Part shown: in pieces, positions 1 through 6,310 of the stretch
Position numbering within the stretch: position 1 is the stretch's first letter
Layout: each line of letters starts with the position of its first letter
DNA from: Endomicrobium sp.
GTDB lineage: Bacteria; Elusimicrobiota; Endomicrobiia; Endomicrobiales; Endomicrobiaceae
Assembly: GCA_031264425.1 (NCBI GenBank)
Contig: JAISDY010000037.1
Span: 1-6,310 of the forward strand
DNA: 6,310 nt
Direction: 5' to 3'
The notes under the pieces: model-generated
Database searches by the model: none
Told to the model about the DNA's origin: nothing
Seen by the model: the letters and a program-made list of their open reading frames with translations, nothing else
Program-made: the position numbers and the translations under genes

Positions 1-968
1 TCAAAAGAAATCATACCGCCAAAAAGCGACATTTGCTTTTTTGCTATTTCGTAGCCATGATGGGATTTGAGTCCGGGATAATGAACAACTTTGACATATT
101 TGGAAGTAGATAAATATTCTGCAATTTTAGCGGCATTAGCACAATGTGCCATCATTCTAACAGGCAATGTCGTTATACCGCGTAAAAATAAAAAAGCATT
201 GTCGGGAGACATAACAGCGCCCGTACACTTTTCAATGCCTTCAAGACGTATTTTTATCGCATCTTTTTTATCTGCCGTGCAAATTGCACCGCTTAGAGCG
301 TCGCTATGACCACCTATATATTTAGTAAGCGAGTGCACCACTATATTCGCACCCAACTTTAGAGGATTTTGCAAATATGGAGTTGCGAACGTATTATCAA
401 CAACTACTTTTATTTCAGGGTTGTGTTTGTGTGCTATATCGGCAATTTTTTCAATATCGTTGATTTTTAACGTTGGATTGCAAGGGGATTCAAAATAGAC
501 CATCGTTGTGTTTGGTTTTAAAGAACTACGTAATTAGTCAAAATTATTAAAATCAATGAAATTCACCGTAACGCCAAATCTGGTTAAAACATCAAGCATT
601 AATCCATGCGTATCGCCGTAGAGCGCAGTATCAGCCAAAAGATGGTCGCCGGCTTTTAGAAATGCCCACATAGTGGTAGAAATAGCGCCAAGTCCGCTTG
701 CAGTTGCCACGCAATCTGTCGCAGATTCTAAAGCGGCAATTCTATTTTCAAGTATAGAGTTAGTAGGGTTACCAAGGCGAGTATAAAGAAAATATCCATC
801 TCCGCTGCCTGACATCCCCGACATAATTTTTTCTGCCCGTTTTGTTAAATCGTCTATGCTTTCAACTTCAAATGTACTGACACGATAAATTGGCGCCGTC
901 ACAGAGCCGTATTGGTCGCGCAAAAATCCAGCGTGAATTGCCTGCGTACTTTTGTTTTGCGTTTTCAT
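1..968 (-). pseudogene. Trans-sulfuration-family PLP enzyme (methionine gamma-lyase-like), interrupted by an in-frame TAA, 3' end outside window
   Basis: This is a fold-type I PLP enzyme of the Cys/Met metabolism family, whose members cleave or form C-S bonds in methionine, cystathionine or O-acylhomoserine in the cytoplasm. Numbered from the ATG at 968, it shows the phosphate-binding YTRLGNPT (62-69), the PLP-stacking tyrosine in LYGD (Tyr117), VVVDNTF with the ring-nitrogen aspartate (Asp191) and HSLTKYIGGHSD with the Schiff-base lysine (Lys216). Overall it reads most like methionine gamma-lyase. Codon 145 is TAA (534-536), yet the same frame stays open from 533 to the window edge and keeps all later motifs, so a single substitution broke it. 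The 144-residue upstream product lacks the PLP lysine. The ATG at 501-503 inside the second half has no ribosome binding site. I chose the ATG at 968 because GGAGG lies 5 bases upstream; a TTG at 980 would overlap that site. It follows hisS by 64 bases with no clear terminator between; a TATAGT at 993-998 could be a -10 box but has a poor -35. Confidence 0.85.
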
Positions 969-973
969 AGTAT

Positions 974-978
974 CCTCC
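974..978 (-). promoter_or_regulatory. Ribosome binding site (GGAGG) of the PLP enzyme
   Basis: GGAGG reads on the minus strand five bases before the ATG at 966-968. It decides the start: the alternative TTG at 978-980 overlaps this site and would add only four residues. Confidence 0.8.
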
Positions 979-1032
979 AAAAAATTTAATCAACTATATA
1001 TCTTTTGGCATAAGCAGGCAGAAAAAAATGTT

Positions 1033-2277
1033 TTACAATTTATTTATTTCTATTTCACGCTGTGTTTTATCCTTCATATTTTTTATCAAAACTCTACTAT
1101 TTTCAAATTCTGTTTTGGCAAAAACTATTGTTTTAGCCGCCTGTATTTTATCGGCAAATTTAAGTTGGTTTGTTAGGCTTTTGCCATTTATGGGTCCAAA
1201 AACAGATATATCTTTGTTGCCATTAATTCCATCTCTTGTTATCTTTACGGCAAAAGCAAACGCTTCACTAAACAGCTCTTGATCGGCAATAGCCACAAAG
1301 ATTTTTTCAGGACTTTTTAAATTCTCAAAAAAACCGACGCTTTGAGCCGCAAGTAAAACTCTCTCTGCTCCAAGAGCAAATCCTACGGCAGGCGTGTTTT
1401 GCCCACCGATTTCTTTAACAAGATTATCGTACCTGCCACCCGCTGCAAGAGCATCTTGCGAGCCCACCGCGTCTGAACGAACCTCAAAAACGGTTCTTGT
1501 GTAATAATCCAACCCTCTTACCAATCTACCGTTTACCGTAAAATTACAATTTGCTTTTTTCAGCAAAAGCTGAACTATATCAAAATTATCTTTACAGTCA
1601 CAACAAAGATAGTCCGACATCTCGGGAACATCAGTAAACTTGCAAGAATCAATTTTACAGTCAAGAAGCCTTAAAGGATTATTTTCAAGTCTTCTTACGC
1701 AGTCTTCGCACAACCCTTCAACAGAGCTAAAATATTTAACTAAAGCTTCCCTAAAAATAGGTCTGCATTTTTCACAGCCCAAAGAATTTATATGAATATT
1801 TATTTTATTTATCCCCAAAGAAGAAAGAACTTCTTGGGCTAAAATTATAATTTCCGCATCAGCCGCGGGGGAAGAGCTTGCATAAATTTCAGCGCCTATT
1901 TGCCTAAACTGTCTATATCTGCCGGCTTGAGGTCTCTCATAGCGGAACATTTCGCCTGAATAAAAAAACTTACACGCAGGGCTTGAAACGTCCATTCTGT
2001 GCTCAATAAAAGCTCTCGCAAGAGAAGCCGTCGCCTCTGGACGAAGAGCAAGTTTTCTTCCCTTTCTATCTTCAAAAACATACATTTCTTTTTCAACAAT
2101 ATCGGTAGCTTGCCCTATTGATCTTGTAAAAAGAGCAGCTTCTTCAAATATCGGCGTTCTGACTTCTTCAAAACCCTGCCTTATAAAAATCTCTTTTGCT
2201 TTTTGTTCTAACAAACTTAGTCCTACTGCAGTTTCCCCAAAAATATCACGGGTTCCTCTCGGAGCCTTATAATTCAT
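1033..2277 (-). CDS. hisS: Histidyl-tRNA synthetase
   Basis: Class II aminoacyl-tRNA synthetase that charges tRNA-His with histidine in the cytoplasm. At 414 residues it is of normal bacterial length. The N-terminus carries the GTRDIFG segment (8-14) and motif 1 around 36-55. ALRPEAT (77-83) follows, then motif 2 with FRYERPQ (111-117; Arg112 is expected to contact ATP). The histidine-specific motifs are RGLDYYTR (254-261) and AAGGRYDNL (278-286). Motif 3 is GFALGAERV (299-307). The region from about 325 to the end is the anticodon-binding domain, which separates it from HisZ, the truncated paralogue of histidine biosynthesis. The insertion domain carries nine cysteines (168, 171, 190, 193, 207, 212, 225, 226, 228) in CxxC-like pairs. 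The ATG overlaps the upstream stop as ATGA, with AAGGA nine bases ahead, so translation is probably coupled to the DUF502 gene. The stop is TAA. Confidence 0.97.
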   Translation of the reverse strand: MNYKAPRGTRDIFGETAVGLSLLEQKAKEIFIRQGFEEVRTPIFEEAALFTRSIGQATDIVEKEMYVFEDRKGRKLALRPEATASLARAFIEHRMDVSSPACKFFYSGEMFRYERPQAGRYRQFRQIGAEIYASSSPAADAEIIILAQEVLSSLGINKINIHINSLGCEKCRPIFREALVKYFSSVEGLCEDCVRRLENNPLRLLDCKIDSCKFTDVPEMSDYLCCDCKDNFDIVQLLLKKANCNFTVNGRLVRGLDYYTRTVFEVRSDAVGSQDALAAGGRYDNLVKEIGGQNTPAVGFALGAERVLLAAQSVGFFENLKSPEKIFVAIADQELFSEAFAFAVKITRDGINGNKDISVFGPINGKSLTNQLKFADKIQAAKTIVFAKTEFENSRVLIKNMKDKTQREIEINKL

Positions 2278-2957
2278 CTCTTTAAGTCCTTTATCTCTTG
2301 TATTTCTTCCTTCAATTGTATCTTTTTGCTATTCTTGTCCATTTCTATCACGCCCACTGAAATAATAAACTGAAAAGCCTGCTCAACGCTATGATTAGTA
2401 TATATAATATCTTCCTCTTTCCTTAAAAACAAAAAACCCGTAGTAGGATTTGGAGTTGTCGGCATAAACACGCAAATACGTTTTTCGTTATTAACTTTTT
2501 GTTCTCCTGTTAAAAAAGCGACAGAATAAACATCTTTTGTAGGATAAGGGACAAAAACAACTTGCTTAAAACTTTTTTTACTGTCTTTACCGAATATAAA
2601 ATTTACAAACTGTTTTGCTGCAGAATGAACTGTCCCAAAAATAGGAAGTTTTTCTATAAGTTTTTCAATTGAAACTAAGGTTTTCTTACCGAACGCCCTG
2701 TTTGCAATAAATCCGAGAATTATTATGCTTATCAAAGACAAACAAAAACTTGAGATTTTACCCACTACTTGTATCCAGTAGTTGTCAATTAAAAAATATT
2801 TTATGATGGGCAAAGTAAAACTGCTTACCCATTTAAAAAGTATCGCTATTACAAAATACATCAACCATAATGGAATTATGACTATCAACCCCATTATCAT
2901 ATATTTTTTAATTGAAACGCTTAGTTTTCCTTTGACGTTATTTTCTTCATTTTCCAT
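2274..2957 (-). CDS. DUF502 family inner-membrane protein
   Basis: The product is a 227-residue membrane protein of the DUF502 family, whose function is not established. Two hydrophobic segments are visible, about residues 21-46 (starting MGLIVIIPLWLMYF) and 62-86 (ending SLISIIILGF), separated by a short loop. A soluble domain follows with the family hallmarks LPIFGTVHSAAKQ (104-116), VVFVPYP (133-139) and FMPTTPNPTTGF (164-175), and a charged lysine- and glutamate-rich tail. I chose the ATG at 2955-2957 because AAGGA (2966-2970) lies eight bases upstream; a TTG at 2961-2963 would be only two bases from that site. The start lies inside the end of the mutase gene (11-base overlap) and the stop overlaps the hisS start (ATGA), so the three genes form one transcriptional and probably translational unit. 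Co-transcription does not reveal its role; an envelope function is an inference from the membrane segments. Confidence 0.88.
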   Translation of the reverse strand: MENEENNVKGKLSVSIKKYMIMGLIVIIPLWLMYFVIAILFKWVSSFTLPIIKYFLIDNYWIQVVGKISSFCLSLISIIILGFIANRAFGKKTLVSIEKLIEKLPIFGTVHSAAKQFVNFIFGKDSKKSFKQVVFVPYPTKDVYSVAFLTGEQKVNNEKRICVFMPTTPNPTTGFLFLRKEEDIIYTNHSVEQAFQFIISVGVIEMDKNSKKIQLKEEIQEIKDLKR

Positions 2958-4365
2958 AAACAAAATCCTTCCCCGCTTTTAAAAGTTTATTAAGTTTTGT
3001 CTGCGAATCTGACTCCGCATACACTCTAACCACAGGTTCTGTTCCTGAAAGTCTAAAACCTATCCAGTTGTTCTCGTCTAAAATAAATTTATGTCCGTCA
3101 ATTGTTACATTTTTTTGAATTTTCATCCCGGCTATACCACTTGGAACTTTTGTCTTTAAAGTCTCTCTAAAAGTATCCTTCTGTTCAGCCTGAAGATGAA
3201 AATTAAGCCTTGACGTCAAAACCTCGCCCGTCAACTTCTTAATATCTTTTAGCAACTCTTTTATAGACTTCTTGCTCATTGCCACCGCTTCCGCCATTAA
3301 AAGACACGCCAAAATACCGTCTTTCTCAGGGACGTGTCCTCTTATTGTAAGACCACCGGATTCTTCTCCGCCAATTATAAATTTGTCAGGGTTGTTTACC
3401 ATAATGTCGCCTATATATTTAAAACCTACCGGAGTTTCTTCCACTTCTACGCCTATCTTTGCGGCTAGCTTGTCTATAAGATGCGTAGTCATAACGCTTC
3501 TTGCAACAATTCCTGTCCAGTTTCTAGTTTTATTTAAATGATAAAGCAAAACAGGAATAACTTGGTTTGGGGTTATAAAAGTTCCGTCAGAGTCTATAAT
3601 GCCAAACCTGTCGGCATCGCCATCGGTGGAAAAGCCCAGCTTATAAGATTCTTTTTTTACTAAATCTTTAAGCTCAGAGAGGTTTTTTTCCGAAGGTTCC
3701 GGAGCGCCTTTACCAAACATAGTATCTCTGTTTTTATTTATAGTAATATTGCGTATTCCAGCGTTGTCAAGTAATGCGTCTAAGTAGCCAACCGCCGTCC
3801 CGTGTAATACGTCCGCGGCTACTTTGATTTTTGACTTTTTTAAAGCTTTAAAATTTACCAGCTCTTTTATCTTTTTTATGTAAGCAGTCTGAGGATTGTG
3901 CAGTTCTATAAATTTATTTTTTACACCTTCGTCAAAAGGCATAGATTTTATATCTTTCGGCTGAATTAAAGAGCAATACTTTTCTATTTTTTGCGTTGTC
4001 TCGGGAAGAGCGGGACCACCCCACTCGGGAGAATATTTTAAGCCATTGTAGTTATAAGGATTATGGCTTGCCGTAAAATTGATGCCTCCTGCAAGTCCAG
4101 AATGTATTATGTCATAAGCTATTACTGGCGTTGGGGTGTTCCTTTTGCAAAGCAATGCTTTTATACCATTCCCAGCCAAGATTTCTGCCGCGGCTTTTGC
4201 AAAATCTTCAGACATGAATCTGGTGTCATAGCCTATAATTACAGAGATTTTGGCGCCTTGTTCTTTTAACAAATTGGCTATTGCTTGAGTGGCGACAGCT
4301 ACATTAGCATAAGTAAAATCGTCAGCAATTATGCCTCTCCAACCTGACGTACCAAATTTAATCAT
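2947..4365 (-). CDS. Alpha-D-phosphohexomutase (phosphoglucomutase/phosphomannomutase)
   Basis: This enzyme interconverts hexose-6-phosphate and hexose-1-phosphate through a phosphoserine, supplying glucose-1-P or mannose-1-P for sugar nucleotides or glycogen. All 472 residues are present with the four domains of the superfamily. They carry FGTSGWRG (4-11), the catalytic serine loop TASHNP (98-103, Ser100), the metal loop DGDADR (248-253), the sugar-specificity loop GEESGG (333-338) and the phosphate-binding loop RLSGTEPVVRVYAE (438-451). The GEESGG loop is commoner in glucose/mannose mutases than in phosphoglucosamine mutase (GlmM), which usually has GEQSGH and is shorter, so GlmM is less likely. 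Glucose versus mannose cannot be settled here, though the neighbouring sugar-nucleotide enzyme makes mannose-1-P attractive. The ATG has GAGGA (4372-4376) six bases upstream. The stop TGA overlaps the DUF502 start. Confidence 0.93.
   Translation of the reverse strand: MIKFGTSGWRGIIADDFTYANVAVATQAIANLLKEQGAKISVIIGYDTRFMSEDFAKAAAEILAGNGIKALLCKRNTPTPVIAYDIIHSGLAGGINFTASHNPYNYNGLKYSPEWGGPALPETTQKIEKYCSLIQPKDIKSMPFDEGVKNKFIELHNPQTAYIKKIKELVNFKALKKSKIKVAADVLHGTAVGYLDALLDNAGIRNITINKNRDTMFGKGAPEPSEKNLSELKDLVKKESYKLGFSTDGDADRFGIIDSDGTFITPNQVIPVLLYHLNKTRNWTGIVARSVMTTHLIDKLAAKIGVEVEETPVGFKYIGDIMVNNPDKFIIGGEESGGLTIRGHVPEKDGILACLLMAEAVAMSKKSIKELLKDIKKLTGEVLTSRLNFHLQAEQKDTFRETLKTKVPSGIAGMKIQKNVTIDGHKFILDENNWIGFRLSGTEPVVRVYAESDSQTKLNKLLKAGKDFVYGK
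2966..2970 (-). promoter_or_regulatory. Ribosome binding site (AAGGA) of the DUF502 gene
   Basis: AAGGA on the minus strand lies eight bases before the ATG at 2955-2957, inside the end of the upstream mutase gene. It favours that ATG over the TTG at 2961-2963. Confidence 0.6.
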
Positions 4366-4413
4366 AATTTTTCCTCAGTCAGAATCTAATATTAACTAAT
4401 ATGTACCAGTCTG

Positions 4414-4450
4414 GACTCCTATTATGTTATCAAAAATTAGGAGGAGAGTC
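4414..4450 (-). repeat. Small inverted repeat in the mutase leader
   Basis: CTCCTA at 4416-4421 is the reverse complement of TAGGAG at 4438-4443, with a 16-base AT-rich loop. An offset alternative pairs GACTC (4414-4418) with GAGTC (4446-4450). If the promoter at 4484-4511 is real, this lies in the untranslated leader and could fold as a weak hairpin. No T-run follows it in either direction, so it is not a standard intrinsic terminator. It could be chance. Confidence 0.3.
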
Positions 4451-4483
4451 TAATGCTCACATTTCCATACCAGCTGTTATAAA

Positions 4484-4511
4484 ATTATATGGGCTTCTCT
4501 AATAATAGCAA
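4484..4511 (-). promoter_or_regulatory. Candidate sigma-70-type promoter for the mutase-DUF502-hisS unit
   Basis: On the minus strand, TTGCTA (4506-4511, four of six matches to the -35 consensus) is followed after 16 bases by a perfect TATAAT (4484-4489). Transcription would start near 4477 and give a leader of about 110 bases before the mutase ATG. TATAAT-like strings are common in AT-rich DNA, so the support is the box plus its place upstream of the first tightly packed gene. Confidence 0.4.
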
Positions 4512-4646
4512 TGTCTTATAATTGCCGTGAGTTTGAAGATTAGCTTCTTGGCGACAATACAAGGCAAAAATGCTGTCTATCTTGACAAGTTTTTCAACAC
4601 GGTAGCGTCGCCAAAGACCCGGTAAGAATATGCCTTGCGGTTTTTC
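4485..4646 (-). other. Start-less open frame in the intergenic gap, possible gene remnant
   Basis: The gap between the mutase gene and the fused enzyme (4366-4664) has no ordinary gene, but one minus-strand frame stays open for 53 sense codons and then TAA at 4485-4487. It is bounded upstream by TAA at 4647-4649. The translation has no methionine and no placed start or ribosome binding site. It looks protein-like rather than low-complexity, with segments such as LVKIDSIFALYCRQEANL and THGNYKTLLLLEKP. I recognise no family. It could be the 3' remnant of a decayed or transferred gene, part of an interspersed repeat, or a chance open frame. Its 3' end coincides with the candidate -10 box at 4484-4489. 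Confidence 0.25.
4548..4614. repeat. Eight-base inverted repeat with 51-base spacer
   Basis: TTGGCGAC at 4548-4555 is the exact reverse complement of GTCGCCAA at 4607-4614, and pairing can extend two or three bases outward past one bulged A. It is more GC-rich than its surroundings and lies inside the start-less open frame. It could be the base of a structured RNA or relic ends of a small element. No target duplication is evident, and an 8-mer pair at this distance can arise by chance. Confidence 0.3.
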
Positions 4647-4664
4647 TTAGAGAGACCTCTATAC

Positions 4665-6310
4665 CTACTTTTGCCATTCTTTTATCTTTGACGAGTATTC
4701 TTCAAGAAGTTCCGACGCAACAGCTTTATCTTTAGCTTCCGCCCAAACATGGAATAATGCTTCGTCGGGAGCAGGGGTTAAAAGCACCCAACTATTTGTA
4801 CTTATATGTATTTTTACGCCTTCCACCAAATCCGCTTTTCTGTTTCTAACTTCTTCCAACGCTTGACGCATAGTCTGACCTTTTTTGTCCCAAGGACACG
4901 GAACTGATTTATGTAATACTTCAAACGTTGGGATTTCTTCGCCTACTTTGCCTATTGTCACATTTCCTTTTCCCGTCAGCTCTAATATTTTGCCTATTGC
5001 GTACATTGCGTCAAACGCATTTTGAAATTCGGGGAAAATAAAGCCTCCCATACTATCGCAAACCAAAATTACATCTCTGTCATCCTCTACCACTGTTCCA
5101 CTGCCGAAATTTGTAGCCGTTCTTTTTACATTTATGCCAAACTTTTTGGCTATTTCGTCTATAACAGAAGACGCATTTATCGGAACGGCTATCACGGCTC
5201 TTTTATTTTCCTTCATCACAAGATACGACACTATCATCATAGCCATGTCATCTCTGATAATTTTGCCATTCTCGTCAACTAAAAACAATTTTTCAGCACC
5301 CGTGTCAATCAAAAAACCCGCATTGGCTTTAACGGTTGTCACAATGTCGGAAAGCCTGTTTAAAGAGTCTCTAAATTCTTCGTATGATTTTGTAATTTTT
5401 GAAGCATTGGTAAACGCGTTTAACGAAATTACATCTATATCCATATAGCCTAGAATAGACGGAAATATTATTGAAGCTGAAGAATAAGCATAGTCTATTA
5501 CAATCTTCTGCTTTGAATCTTTTATAACTTCTTCCCTAATCGCATCTAAATATCCCGTCTTATAATATTCTAAAGCCTTAGGCGGAACCACAATTTCGCC
5601 GACTTTATCCATACTTACTCTGTCAAAATCTTCCCTAAAAAACAGTTGCTCTATTGCTTTTTTTTGATTTAGGGATATGTCTCCGCCTTTTGAATTGAAA
5701 AATTTTATGTCAATTGCGCGCCCATCGCGAGGAGATTGCCTTATGTATATCCCTCCGGATTCTCCATCTCTGCCTATTTCATATCTCACTACGGGTATGG
5801 GAAGACCTTTCAGATCGCCAACCTTTATACCTGCGGATAAAAGCCCTGAGATTATTCCTCTTTCTATCATTTTTGTCGCGCGATGTTCGTCTCTTGACGT
5901 TAAAATATACGCCCCTTCTCCCGCAAACGCTCCATACGCCGAACCTATTTTTGCAGCAAATTCAGGCGTGATTTCAATATTCCCTAAACCGCTGATTCCG
6001 TAAGCACTAAATAAAGCTTTGTTCCATTTCTCACCCCATACTAAACTACTTGACACAATAGACCCGTCTTCTATCACTTTATTAGGCCATATTTTTAAAT
6101 TTGTTCTTACAATTGCATCGGCGCCTATTATGCATTCGTCTGATATAACAGTCCTCTCTTGAACTACCGCTTTGTAGCCTATTCTTGAAGACGCACCTAT
6201 AACGTCTTCCTTTACTTGAGCTTCTGTGCCTATAGTTACATTATCCCACAAAACAGACCCTAGGACTTCGGCACCAAAGCCAATCTTTGATCCAGAACCT
6301 ATTACTGAAC
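4665..6310 (-). CDS. C-terminal part of a sugar-nucleotidyltransferase/phosphomannomutase-like fusion protein (mannose-1-phosphate guanylyltransferase type), 5' end outside window
   Basis: The open frame reaches the right edge, giving about 547 visible residues and no start; a TTG near 6251 lies mid-domain and is not one. The first 80 or so residues are hexapeptide repeats of a left-handed beta-helix (SVIGSGSKIGFGAEV, then DNVTIG, SRIGYKAVV and CIIGADAIV), the arrangement that follows the nucleotidyltransferase domain in this family. From about 110 onward comes a phosphohexomutase-like region. It keeps the fold landmarks but not the usual motifs: RQSPRDGRAIDIKFF (5703-5741) where TASHNP is expected, DTGAEK (5289-5306) for DGDADR, CDSMGG (5043-5060) for GEESGG, and LLTPAPDEALFHVWAE for the phosphate loop. 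Known fusions with these features are annotated as mannose-1-phosphate guanylyltransferases making GDP-mannose; the missing N-terminal domain prevents confirming the nucleotide or sugar. The stop is TAG, 299 bases before the mutase gene. Confidence 0.85.
   Translation of the reverse strand, partial: SVIGSGSKIGFGAEVLGSVLWDNVTIGTEAQVKEDVIGASSRIGYKAVVQERTVISDECIIGADAIVRTNLKIWPNKVIEDGSIVSSSLVWGEKWNKALFSAYGISGLGNIEITPEFAAKIGSAYGAFAGEGAYILTSRDEHRATKMIERGIISGLLSAGIKVGDLKGLPIPVVRYEIGRDGESGGIYIRQSPRDGRAIDIKFFNSKGGDISLNQKKAIEQLFFREDFDRVSMDKVGEIVVPPKALEYYKTGYLDAIREEVIKDSKQKIVIDYAYSSASIIFPSILGYMDIDVISLNAFTNASKITKSYEEFRDSLNRLSDIVTTVKANAGFLIDTGAEKLFLVDENGKIIRDDMAMMIVSYLVMKENKRAVIAVPINASSVIDEIAKKFGINVKRTATNFGSGTVVEDDRDVILVCDSMGGFIFPEFQNAFDAMYAIGKILELTGKGNVTIGKVGEEIPTFEVLHKSVPCPWDKKGQTMRQALEEVRNRKADLVEGVKIHISTNSWVLLTPAPDEALFHVWAEAKDKAVASELLEEYSSKIKEWQK

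Noticed and set aside
91..309. Plus-strand 72-codon open frame
   Set aside because: It is antisense to the conserved C-terminal half of the PLP enzyme, whose motifs are unambiguous.
969..1032. Intrinsic terminator after hisS, because a T-run follows the stop
   Set aside because: No GC-rich stem precedes the T-run, so it does not meet the requirements of an intrinsic terminator.
952..1282. Two overlapping plus-strand open frames of 74 and 84 codons
   Set aside because: They lie antisense to the 3' end of hisS, have low-complexity Phe/Ile/Leu-rich translations typical of AT-rich antisense sequence, and lack convincing ribosome binding sites.
4581..4590. Plus-strand TTGACA as a promoter
   Set aside because: There is no acceptable -10 box at 16-18 bases and no plus-strand gene downstream.
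5134..6003. Plus-strand open frames of 104 and 108 codons
   Set aside because: They are shadows of the well-supported fused enzyme on the minus strand, show no recognisable domains, and would require complete antisense overlap.
4665..6251. Reading the fused enzyme as a complete gene starting at a TTG near 6251
   Set aside because: The frame stays open to the window edge and the residues before that TTG are further hexapeptide repeats, so the TTG is internal and the true start is outside.

Overview
This is an AT-rich bacterial window in which every credible gene lies on the minus strand, so transcription runs from position 6310 towards position 1. In transcriptional order it holds: the C-terminal two-thirds of a large sugar-nucleotide enzyme (a left-handed beta-helix joined to a phosphomannomutase-like region), a 299-base gap, a complete phosphoglucomutase/phosphomannomutase, a DUF502 membrane protein, histidyl-tRNA synthetase (hisS), and a trans-sulfuration-family PLP enzyme related to methionine gamma-lyase that runs off the left edge.

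The middle three genes are packed like an operon. The mutase stop overlaps the DUF502 start by 11 bases, and DUF502 and hisS share an ATGA stop/start overlap. The PLP enzyme follows hisS after 64 bases and has its own strong ribosome binding site. A plausible sigma-70-type promoter sits in the gap upstream of the mutase gene.

Two themes join the genes. The first is sugar phosphate and sugar-nucleotide metabolism. The fused enzyme appears to be of the mannose-1-phosphate guanylyltransferase/phosphomannomutase type, but its mutase part has lost the canonical metal-binding and phosphate-binding motifs. The separate mutase next door has every catalytic motif and could supply the hexose-1-phosphate. 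The second is housekeeping: hisS coupled to an envelope protein of unknown role.

The clearest anomaly is the PLP enzyme. One in-frame TAA breaks a reading frame that is otherwise intact on both sides, including the PLP lysine. A neighbouring gene, hisS, ends on TAA, so this is not a reassigned codon; it looks like a very recent pseudogene or a sequence error. The intergenic gap also holds an uninterrupted 54-codon frame without a start codon, possibly a gene remnant.

The taxon cannot be fixed from the sequence. Low GC, a fresh nonsense mutation and a possible gene remnant would fit a host-associated lineage with a decaying genome, for example an endomicrobial Elusimicrobiota, but that is a guess. 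I found no mobile element, CRISPR array, tRNA or rRNA, and no clearly novel multi-gene system.
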